Shown here: one piece after another, positions 6,250-11,497 of the stretch | Layout of the letters: each line of letters starts with the position of its first letter | Numbering within the stretch: position 1 is the first letter of the stretch | NCBI GenBank assembly: GCA_964588555.1 | Contig: CAZPPT010000018.1 | Span: 1-14,973, forward strand | Source of the DNA: JAGVWJ01 sp964588555 | GTDB lineage: Archaea; Micrarchaeota; Micrarchaeia; Anstonellales; Bilamarchaeaceae | Direction of reading: 5' to 3' | DNA: 14,973 bases | Notes under the pieces: model-generated | Databases searched by the model: none | Told to the model about the DNA's origin: nothing | Seen by the model: only the letters and a program-made list of their open reading frames with translations | Program-made: the position numbers and the translations under genes

Positions 6250-6525
6250 TCACCTGTGTCTTAAATGAATCGGGTGTGAAATGAGCTGCTTTGTTTTTCT
6301 TCCATCAACTATTTCAACCACGTAGCTTTTTCCCCGCTTTGCGACGACTCTGCCGTTTTTATTCGTGTATCGTATGTCCGGCCGGCCCATTTCATATGCC
6401 TGCTGGTCGATCACTACGGTTGACCCGATTTCAAATGTCTTGACGAAATCGGATACTGTGGCACGGGTCTTGCCAGTCAGTCGTCTTGTTCTTCTTGACA
6501 TTGATCCATGTGAGCGTTTAACCAT
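6250..6525 (-). CDS. rpl21e: 50S ribosomal protein eL21 (L21e)
   Basis: The 91-residue basic protein shows the L21e pattern: S-x-G-x-x-S-R-R-T-R-R at the N-terminus, then F-x-x-G-x-x-V-x-I (F-E-I-G-S-T-V-V-I-D), P-D-I-R-Y-T-N-K-N-G-R-V, and the C-terminal K-Q-L-I-S-H-P-I-H-L. It is a large-subunit protein of the SH3-like barrel type. Start: ATG at 6525 with an AGGAGGGAT Shine-Dalgarno 4 nt upstream. It heads the eL21-rpoF-DUF655-tRNA unit and is divergent from tbp. Confidence 0.96.
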   Translation of the reverse strand: MVKRSHGSMSRRTRRLTGKTRATVSDFVKTFEIGSTVVIDQQAYEMGRPDIRYTNKNGRVVAKRGKSYVVEIVDGRKTKQLISHPIHLRHR

Positions 6526-6553
6526 ACTATCCCTCCTATTATATTTCTACATA

Positions 6554-6565
6554 CTAAATATAAAA
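6554..6565 (-). promoter_or_regulatory. TATA box of the eL21-rpoF-DUF655 operon
   Basis: TTTTATATTTAG on the minus strand, preceded by AAAGGG as a possible BRE. The predicted transcript starts near 6530-6538, just before the eL21 Shine-Dalgarno. The rest of 6566-6676 is AT-rich intergenic DNA in which I see no gene or clear RNA structure. Confidence 0.6.
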
Positions 6566-6676
6566 CCCTTTGAATGCTTCACGTACATTAAGCCTAGAAT
6601 CAACATATCTTTACTGATTCGGACATTTTTCTTTATTTTATTTTTAAACCTTACTCTTTTTAAATTCATTCTTTTC

Positions 6677-6703
6677 TTTATAAATAGGGTATTTATAAAT
6701 AAA
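6677..6703 (+). promoter_or_regulatory. Tandem identical TATA boxes upstream of tbp
   Basis: The 10-mer TTTATAAATA occurs at 6677-6686 and again at 6692-6701, with start points exactly 15 bp apart. The upstream copy predicts a start near 6705-6710, giving a short leader that includes GGTGAT. The downstream copy predicts a start at about the TTG codon. Both copies contain the palindrome TTTATAAA, so both are excellent sites for TBP itself. The downstream copy could be a second promoter or an autoregulatory operator. Confidence 0.6.
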
Positions 6704-6720
6704 GCGACACGGGTGATGGA

Positions 6721-7284
6721 TTGGGAAAGAAAATCGACTACGTAATAACAAACATTGTGGCTTCTGCCAACCTTGGCTTGGAACTTGACCTCTTCTCGCT
6801 TGCGCAGAAGATCCGCGAAGTTGAATACGAACCCGAGCAGTTTCCGGGTGCAATACTGAAATTCAAGGACCCAAAGGCAAGCCTCCTTTTGTTCAAGAAC
6901 GGCAAGGTTGTTTGTGTCGGCTGCAAGAAACGCTCCCTCATCGAAAAAACGATTGAAAAAACAATCAAGCTCCTTACTCCGTATGCAAAACGGATTATAA
7001 AAAAGAAAAAACCTCAGATTGAGATTACCAATATCGTCGCAAGCTCTAGTTTTGACATGGGTCTTGACCTGTATAAAATCGCATATAAGTTGCGGGATGT
7101 CGAATACGAACCCGAGCAGTTTCCGGGTGCAATACTGAAATTCAAGGACCCAAAGGCAAGCCTCCTTTTGTTCAAGAACGGCAAGGTCATCTGTGCAGGT
7201 GCAAAGAACGAAAAGGAAATAAAAGCCGCGTTATATAAAGCGCAGCAGCTCCTCAAGCCGTACGCTGAAAAATTGGAGGAATGA
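6721..7284 (+). CDS. tbp: TATA-box binding protein (TBP)
   Basis: A 187-residue protein with the two imperfect saddle repeats of TBP (about 5-93 and 101-187). Each has I-T-N-I-V-A-S, V-E-Y-E-P-E-Q-F-P-G and L-L-L-F-K-N-G-K-V; both pairs of DNA-intercalating Phe are present. TBP nucleates archaeal transcription by bending the TATA box and recruiting TFB. The start is TTG with GGTGAT at 6712-6717 just upstream; the nearby ATG at 6716 is out of frame. The two halves share an 86-bp perfectly identical DNA segment (6823-6908 and 7102-7187), far more than family conservation requires. The C-terminus K-L-E-E is mildly acidic, as in other archaeal TBPs. Confidence 0.96.
   Translation: MGKKIDYVITNIVASANLGLELDLFSLAQKIREVEYEPEQFPGAILKFKDPKASLLLFKNGKVVCVGCKKRSLIEKTIEKTIKLLTPYAKRIIKKKKPQIEITNIVASSSFDMGLDLYKIAYKLRDVEYEPEQFPGAILKFKDPKASLLLFKNGKVICAGAKNEKEIKAALYKAQQLLKPYAEKLEE
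6823..6908 (+). repeat. 86-bp perfect direct repeat, copy 1 (within tbp)
   Basis: Identical base for base, including all third codon positions, to 7102-7187 in the second half of the same gene. Identity stops abruptly at both ends: TT versus TC before it, T versus C after it. It encodes the segment from E-Y-E-P-E-Q-F-P-G to N-G-K-V. Confidence 0.98.
7102..7187 (+). repeat. 86-bp perfect direct repeat, copy 2 (within tbp)
   Basis: Second copy of the tbp internal repeat, 279 bp after the first and in the same reading frame. The sequence around it is the normally diverged second TBP repeat. Confidence 0.98.
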
Positions 7285-7291
7285 CACAAGG

Positions 7292-7299
7292 TTATTAAT
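7292..7299 (+). promoter_or_regulatory. TATA-like element before the Cys-rich exported protein gene
   Basis: TTATTAAT lies about 25 nt before the ATG at 7321, inside the 36-nt gap after tbp. It would give a leaderless mRNA. No Shine-Dalgarno is visible. The alternative is read-through from tbp. Confidence 0.35.
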
Positions 7300-7320
7300 C
7301 TTGCTTTTCACTATTCTTAC

Positions 7321-7860
7321 ATGCAAAGAGCGTTACTCTTAGTTTTCTTCTTAGTTTTTCTTTTATTTTTAGGCGGTGCGCTTGGCCTTCGGGACGTTAC
7401 CGAGTGCGACAGTGGAACAAATAGAAATACTGGCCAGGTCATGTCCGATGGCGACCGGATGCTTTGCTACCATGAGGCGGCAATAACGCAGGCCGTCCAG
7501 TGCCAGACATGTACAAACATAGGGGATACGTGCCAAAAGATCATCGCCGTCTCAACTGCCGCGAGCGCGCGGGGCAAGGATATCCTTTCCCTCGCAGAGG
7601 CGCAGCGCAATGCGTGCCTGTATGATGTTGCACGGTATACGCGAAATCAGCAGTATTGCAATTCGATTGACGAAACTGCCCTTTCAAACACCGGCACTGC
7701 CTTATTTGGTAGTGCCGTTTCTCGGGATTTTTGCATATCCAACGTAGTACGGCTTAACCGCGCAACCCCTGCACACTATCTTAATGACCCAAACAACATC
7801 TGTTTTCTAAGTTTTGTGTTTCCTGCAGTGCTTGGGCTTGTTTTCCTACGGAGAACGTAA
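7321..7860 (+). CDS. Cys-rich exported or surface-anchored protein, family unknown
   Basis: The first 22 residues are a strong signal peptide (M-Q-R, then a Leu/Phe-rich core, then G-G-A-L-G), with likely cleavage after A-L-G. The body (23-160) has nine Cys counting the last at 161: 29, 49, 61, 64, 71, 99, 113, 138 and 161. Spacing such as Q-C-Q-T-C suggests disulfides outside the cell. The C-terminus is a second hydrophobic helix (about 162-176) ending R-R-T, so the protein is probably membrane-anchored at that end; the layout recalls sorting-tail proteins, but no PGF or PEF motif precedes the helix. No known family recognised. It sits 36 nt after tbp, and I see no functional link. Confidence 0.7.
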   Translation: MQRALLLVFFLVFLLFLGGALGLRDVTECDSGTNRNTGQVMSDGDRMLCYHEAAITQAVQCQTCTNIGDTCQKIIAVSTAASARGKDILSLAEAQRNACLYDVARYTRNQQYCNSIDETALSNTGTALFGSAVSRDFCISNVVRLNRATPAHYLNDPNNICFLSFVFPAVLGLVFLRRT

Positions 7861-7970
7861 TGCCCATACGGTTAATGCATAATTAAAATGTTTTAATTTT
7901 TAAACTTAAAAGTAGTGGTCGCCAACCGCTTGTGTGGCCGAACCATTTTCATTAATTCTTATTGCCTTGT
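7861..7970. other. Convergent intergenic region with weak hairpin
   Basis: This 110-bp gap separates the ends of the + strand exported-protein gene and the - strand DUF1805 gene. It holds an AT-rich stretch (7880-7912, with TTTTTAAACTTAAAAG) followed by a GC-richer imperfect inverted repeat at about 7917-7946 (GGTCG near one end, CGAACC at the other). It could be a bidirectional terminator or a small RNA with its own TATA box. I cannot choose between them. Confidence 0.3.
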
Positions 7971-8273
7971 TTATGTCTTTGCAATCTGAAATTCATCCAT
8001 CAGTTCTAGTGCCTTCTTTACGCTCATGCCTTCTCGTATGCCCATATCCTCTGCCCAGGTCGTTGTAAAGCGTATCTTTGCTTTCATAAAATCATCCAGG
8101 GTTTTTACCCCTGAGACGAAAGCTGCGATATCGCCTACTTTTTCTGCCGTTTGTTTGTCGATGTAGCTGCATGCAACATAGCCGCCCTTTGCTTTTATCA
8201 CAATTAATGGAAGATTTCCTATTTTTTGATTATATGCCACGTATGTTTTTCCATCACACGTAACTGCTTCCAT
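7971..8273 (-). CDS. DUF1805 family protein
   Basis: A 100-residue protein matching DUF1805 (YunC-like). It has N-L-P-L-I-V-I-K-A-K-G-G-Y-V-A-C (about 20-35), a central G-D-I-A-A-F-V-S-G-V-K-T-L-D-D, and the C-terminal G-I-R-E-G-M-S-V-K-K-A-L-E. The Cys after G-Y-V-A is typical of the family. The fold is known from bacterial and archaeal structures, but the function is not established. Its ATG overlaps the eS26 stop by one base (TAATG), with GGTGGAT upstream, so it is coupled to that ribosomal protein gene. Confidence 0.82.
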   Translation of the reverse strand: MEAVTCDGKTYVAYNQKIGNLPLIVIKAKGGYVACSYIDKQTAEKVGDIAAFVSGVKTLDDFMKAKIRFTTTWAEDMGIREGMSVKKALELMDEFQIAKT

Positions 8274-8521
8274 TAAAATCCACCCCGTTCACGCTGCCGT
8301 CTTAATTGATTTTTTTTCTTCTCAAATATTTTACGGTGCTTACCGCAGCTGATGCAGTAATATACTTCACGCTCCGTAAAAAGAGAAACATTATCGCTTG
8401 TTTTCAGGTCGGTTGAAAAGTAACTTCTTTTATTGAATGAGACCGCTTTGTCCCGAGGCATTGTCCTTCCGCACGATTCGCAACTGAAAAGTCGTTCTCG
8501 CCCGCGTCTTCTTTTTCCCAT
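8273..8521 (-). CDS. rps26e: 30S ribosomal protein eS26 (S26e)
   Basis: An 82-residue basic zinc protein with K-R-R-R-G-R at the N-terminus, C-E-S-C-G-R-T-M-P-R-D-K-A-V (Cys 14 and 17), and Y-Y-C-I-S-C-G-K-H (Cys 56 and 59), then a basic tail. The C-x2-C, P-x-D-K-A and Y-Y-C-x-S-C-x-x-H signatures are those of S26e, which sits near the mRNA exit channel of the small subunit. It is shorter than the crenarchaeal and eukaryotic forms (about 95-115). GAGGAGTGA spanning the phosphoesterase stop codon is its ribosome-binding site. In archaea the gene is best known from TACK lineages, so it is a useful lineage marker here. Confidence 0.88.
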   Translation of the reverse strand: MGKRRRGRERLFSCESCGRTMPRDKAVSFNKRSYFSTDLKTSDNVSLFTEREVYYCISCGKHRKIFEKKKNQLRRQRERGGF

Positions 8522-8525
8522 AATT

Positions 8526-9242
8526 TCACTCCTCGATATTTTTTAATTTTCCTAACATGGTGCCATCTAATTGGAATACTAATGCGTCGTCTAATTTAAA
8601 TAGCTTATTGTGCAGGAGTGGCCCCCGATGCATGCGAGCGTCTGACCTGAGCGCTTTTCCTGCTAAGAGGTTGAATGCAGGAAGCAAAATGAGTTCTATC
8701 TTTTCGTTAAACTGTTCGTAATATTTTTCTATGTTCGATTTTTCCGAGGGTAAAACAAACCATGCCGCTTCGTGGTGTCTTTTTCCAAGCGTGTCCCGAA
8801 AACTGACCTGTGGATGTGCATGTGCCGCAACAATGTACTCTGCTTCCATGAGCTCATTGGCAGGCCATGCATTGCCATGGACAAGGCCAAGCGTGTCAAA
8901 TAGCATCCCCTCGCTTGGTTTTACATCGTTGCAAACGGTTTCGACCCCCCCGTCATGGTTTCCGCGCACGACTGTTACGGGAATTATTTTCTGTAGTTTT
9001 TCAAACGCCCTTCGTGTAATCGGATCAACGTATTCTATTTTCTCCTTCACGTCCCCCAAAATGATTAACCGCTTTGCTCGCGTTTTTTTAATGAGCGAAA
9101 TAACGTGCTTGAGCGTGTGCTCGCTTGCGTTTTGATAATGGATGCCCCCCTTCTTTAGTTTTTCTTCAATTCCAAAGTGCGTATCCCCGATAATGAGCGC
9201 CCCCTTGTGGATGAGTGCAGGCTCGTTTACGACGAATTCCAT
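8526..9242 (-). CDS. Calcineurin-like metallophosphoesterase (COG1407 type)
   Basis: The 238-residue protein carries the metallophosphoesterase motifs in order: G-D-T-H-F-G (about 19-24), G-D-V-K (63-66), G-N-H-D (94-97), a His in V-H-G-N (about 121-124), and A-H-A-H-P (about 140-144) in place of the usual GHxH. Length and the C-terminal R-G-P-L-L-H fit the archaeal COG1407 ICC-like family. Members bind two metal ions and cleave phosphoesters; a nuclease or nucleotide substrate is possible but unknown. It is first in an operon with eS26 and DUF1805 and has a TATA box about 25 nt before its ATG, suggesting a leaderless transcript. Confidence 0.88.
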   Translation of the reverse strand: MEFVVNEPALIHKGALIIGDTHFGIEEKLKKGGIHYQNASEHTLKHVISLIKKTRAKRLIILGDVKEKIEYVDPITRRAFEKLQKIIPVTVVRGNHDGGVETVCNDVKPSEGMLFDTLGLVHGNAWPANELMEAEYIVAAHAHPQVSFRDTLGKRHHEAAWFVLPSEKSNIEKYYEQFNEKIELILLPAFNLLAGKALRSDARMHRGPLLHNKLFKLDDALVFQLDGTMLGKLKNIEE

Positions 9243-9262
9243 GATATTGTTTCGGAGCCGGG

Positions 9263-9270
9263 TTTTAAAT
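9263..9270 (-). promoter_or_regulatory. TATA box of the phosphoesterase-eS26-DUF1805 operon
   Basis: ATTTAAAA on the minus strand, centred about 25 nt before the phosphoesterase ATG (9242). A start at this distance falls on the ATG, so the mRNA is predicted to be leaderless. Confidence 0.55.
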
Positions 9271-9291
9271 CATAGCTGTCGGGGAATAGCG

Positions 9292-9298
9292 TTTTAAC
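9292..9298 (+). promoter_or_regulatory. TATA box of the XPD-type helicase gene
   Basis: TTTTAAC, divergent from the phosphoesterase promoter about 20 bp away. A start about 25 nt downstream (near 9320) lies after the TTG at 9313 and before the ATG at 9328, which favours the ATG as the real start. Confidence 0.45.
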
Positions 9299-9327
9299 AC
9301 TATTTCAACTAATTGTATCTGAGTTTC

Positions 9328-11169
9328 ATGATTTCTCCCAAATTTTATTTTCGCCACGATTCGATCCGCAACCACCAGAGCGAATTCATGGGGGATATCC
9401 ACGAGGCCGTAACGTATCAAAAGATACTGCTTGCACACGCAGTTACTGGGCTTGGGAAAACGGATTCGGTTTTTGCCGCAACACTTTCCCATGCATTAGA
9501 AAACGACCTTTCAATCTTTTTTCTTACTCCAAAAATATCCCAGCACAAGATCGCAGTCGATGTTGTTCGCGGGCTATCAAGGAAATTTGATCTAAATATT
9601 CGGGCAGTGGACATGATCGGGCGACGCTATGCCTGCATTGACCCGTCACTTTCCGATCTTGACCACGAGGGGTTTTACCAGAGCTGCGAGAAAAAAAGAA
9701 AGCGTGAAGAGTGTGAGTTTTACGGAAACGCGCGCGGTTACAACCCTGTTGGTGAGGCAAAGGCAAACCGCCTTTTTGGAAAGATGCTTTCGGATTATGG
9801 GAGCGTAAAGACGCACGATGAGCTCGTTTCCATCGGTGAAGATAAAATGGCGTGCCCGTATGAGTGGATGATCAAACTCGCAAGCAGTTCAAACATCGTC
9901 ATTGCCGATTATTTCCACGTCATGGTGCCCCGCATCCGCGAGCTATTCATGCGCAAGATAAACAAGAAGATGGATAAGTCCATCGTCATCATAGATGAGG
10001 CGCACAATCTTGCATCCAGGATTCGCGAACAGCTGTCAAGCACCCTGAATTCATTTATGCTCAGGCGTGCCCAGCGCGAGTTAAAGTTGCTTGGGATCGA
10101 TTCAGGCCCGATTGAAACAAAATTTGCCCGATGGGGCGAGGGACTGTGTAGCGGGAAACGGGAGGCGCTTGTCTCAAAACAGGACATCAATTCATTTCTT
10201 GGCGAAGTCGGGATTGAACGGGAAGAAGCAATTAATTCATTTGAGGTTGCGGGCACAACATTTATTGAAAGGACAAACCGCAAGAGCGCATGCCTCAAGA
10301 TCGCCGCATTCCTTAAGCAGTGGGATTCAGAGGAAACAAACACGATCCGTATCCTCCGTAACCGCGGTACCTATTGTTCACTCTCAAAGCGCTTCCTTGA
10401 CCCTTCCCAGGCGACAAGCGTGCTTAATGACGCGCATGCCGCCATACTTATGAGCGGTACGCTTATCCCACTTGAAATGCACCGTGATGTGCTTGGCCTT
10501 GATCGCGAACGGACTCTGATGAAAAAGTACGCATCCCCGTTTGACCCGCAAAATGTCCGTTACGTCATTGCAGAAGGGACGACAACGCGCTATTCAAAGC
10601 GCGATTTCAATAACTATTCAGTAATCGCGCGAAGTATCGAGTCGATCATTGCAGCTTCGCCACCAGGCGTCATCATTTTTTTCCCATCCTACGTTGTCCT
10701 TAACGCAGTCGTTCCGCTCATCAAAAACAGCATACTTCTTGTCCAGCGTGAGAAAATGAACCCGCGCGAAGTTGGCGAGCTTCTTCGTTCATTTAGAAGC
10801 GGCCGTGGCGTGTTATGTGCGGTGCAGGGCGGAAGCATTTCGGAAGGCGTTGACTTTTGCAATGAAGAGATAAAAACGGCAATTATTGTAGGGATCGCAC
10901 TTGAGGAGATGGGCCTTGAGGTGCAAGCGCTCATTGATTATTACGATGACAAGTATGCGCGCGGCTGGGAGTACGGGTATACGTATCCCGCGATCATCAA
11001 GGCGTTGCAAGCGGCAGGAAGAAGCATCAGAAAAGAGACCGACCGCGCGGCAATTGTGTTTATGGACGAGCGCTTTAAATGGAATAATTACAAGAGCATT
11101 ATGGATGACGGCAAGAAATTCATCATTACTTCCGAGCCTGAAAAATATGTCAAGGAGTTTTGGAGCTAA
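9328..11169 (+). CDS. XPD/Rad3-type Fe-S DNA helicase
   Basis: A superfamily 2 helicase of the DinG/XPD class, 613 residues from the ATG. Motif I is A-V-T-G-L-G-K-T (38-45), motif II D-E-A-H (223-226) and motif VI Q-A-A-G-R-S-I-R (561-568). Four cysteines between motifs I and II (103, 120, 129, 176), in contexts Y-A-C-I-D, Q-S-C-E, E-E-C-E and M-A-C-P, match the XPD 4Fe-4S cluster. S-F-R-S-G-R-G and S-E-G-V-D-F make up motifs IV-V. Archaeal XPD is a 5'-3' helicase linked to repair. Motif I has V-T where A-P or P-T is more usual. A TTG at 9313 would add five residues, but it lies upstream of the likely transcription start. The gene overlaps the end of a small opposite-strand ORF by 4 nt. Confidence 0.93.
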   Translation: MISPKFYFRHDSIRNHQSEFMGDIHEAVTYQKILLAHAVTGLGKTDSVFAATLSHALENDLSIFFLTPKISQHKIAVDVVRGLSRKFDLNIRAVDMIGRRYACIDPSLSDLDHEGFYQSCEKKRKREECEFYGNARGYNPVGEAKANRLFGKMLSDYGSVKTHDELVSIGEDKMACPYEWMIKLASSSNIVIADYFHVMVPRIRELFMRKINKKMDKSIVIIDEAHNLASRIREQLSSTLNSFMLRRAQRELKLLGIDSGPIETKFARWGEGLCSGKREALVSKQDINSFLGEVGIEREEAINSFEVAGTTFIERTNRKSACLKIAAFLKQWDSEETNTIRILRNRGTYCSLSKRFLDPSQATSVLNDAHAAILMSGTLIPLEMHRDVLGLDRERTLMKKYASPFDPQNVRYVIAEGTTTRYSKRDFNNYSVIARSIESIIAASPPGVIIFFPSYVVLNAVVPLIKNSILLVQREKMNPREVGELLRSFRSGRGVLCAVQGGSISEGVDFCNEEIKTAIIVGIALEEMGLEVQALIDYYDDKYARGWEYGYTYPAIIKALQAAGRSIRKETDRAAIVFMDERFKWNNYKSIMDDGKKFIITSEPEKYVKEFWS

Positions 11170-11411
11170 TCTGCCTTTTTAGGGGGATTGTAATATCTGA
11201 TTACGCCTACCAGTCCTGCCATCATTTGGCTTGACATCACTATTGTTCTTTCAATTGATTCTATTACCCTGACCGCATATGATCCAACGAGCGGACTGTA
11301 CCCCGATTCCCACGCTGGTTCTTTTCGTGCAAAATGTCTTGCGAGCCTTTGGGACGGCCGATTCGTGCCGCTTACTTGACTGACTAAACGCTCTTTCCAA
11401 ATTTTTTTCAT
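11166..11411 (-). CDS. Small basic hypothetical protein (81 aa)
   Basis: An unrecognised 81-residue ORF that fills most of the 328-bp space between the helicase and rfcL, on the opposite strand to both. The N-terminal half is basic (K-K-I-W-K-E-R, R-L-A-R-H-F-A-R-K). The C-terminal half has a moderately hydrophobic helix (M-M-A-G-L-V-G-V-I) ending R-Y-Y-N-P-P-K-K-A-D. There is no signal peptide and no Cys. A TATA element 24-35 nt before its ATG supports expression, and its last four bases overlap the helicase stop. A tail-anchored protein was considered, but the hydrophobic run is too short and interrupted. Function unknown; the ORF could be spurious. Confidence 0.5.
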   Translation of the reverse strand: MKKIWKERLVSQVSGTNRPSQRLARHFARKEPAWESGYSPLVGSYAVRVIESIERTIVMSSQMMAGLVGVIRYYNPPKKAD

Positions 11412-11434
11412 ATGTTTATCTCTACTGCATTATG

Positions 11435-11446
11435 TTTTTAAATATA
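11435..11446 (-). promoter_or_regulatory. TATA box of the 81-aa ORF
   Basis: TATATTTAAAAA on the minus strand, centred about 29 nt upstream of the ATG at 11411. The tract is long and AT-rich and could also assist the divergent rfcL promoter. Confidence 0.45.
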
Positions 11447-11467
11447 TAATCTTATGGAAACATAACC

Positions 11468-11475
11468 AATTTAAG
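11468..11475 (+). promoter_or_regulatory. TATA-like element of rfcL
   Basis: AATTTAAG, centred about 26 nt before the rfcL ATG at 11498. No Shine-Dalgarno precedes that ATG, so a leaderless start is likely. Confidence 0.45.
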
Positions 11476-11497
11476 AAGTAAGCTATAATTTTTCTTT

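Noticed and set aside
6566..6676. Possible C/D-box RNA in the eL21-tbp intergenic region
   Set aside because: A CTGA and a TGTTGATT on the opposite strand are present, but no C/D and C'/D' pair with proper spacing on one strand.
6365..6745. 126-aa ORF on the + strand across eL21 and the tbp promoter
   Set aside because: It runs antisense to eL21 and then through AT-rich promoter DNA, giving Phe/Leu-rich sequence; no family resemblance.
6738..7289. Two similar antisense ORFs (76 and 91 aa) opposite tbp
   Set aside because: Their similarity to each other is a by-product of the 86-bp repeat in tbp; they have no RBS and lie antisense to an obvious gene.
9313..9327. TTG at 9313 as the helicase start
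   Set aside because: The TATA position predicts transcription beginning after this codon; the ATG at 9328 matches the usual N-terminal length before the F-x-x-R-x-x-Q region.
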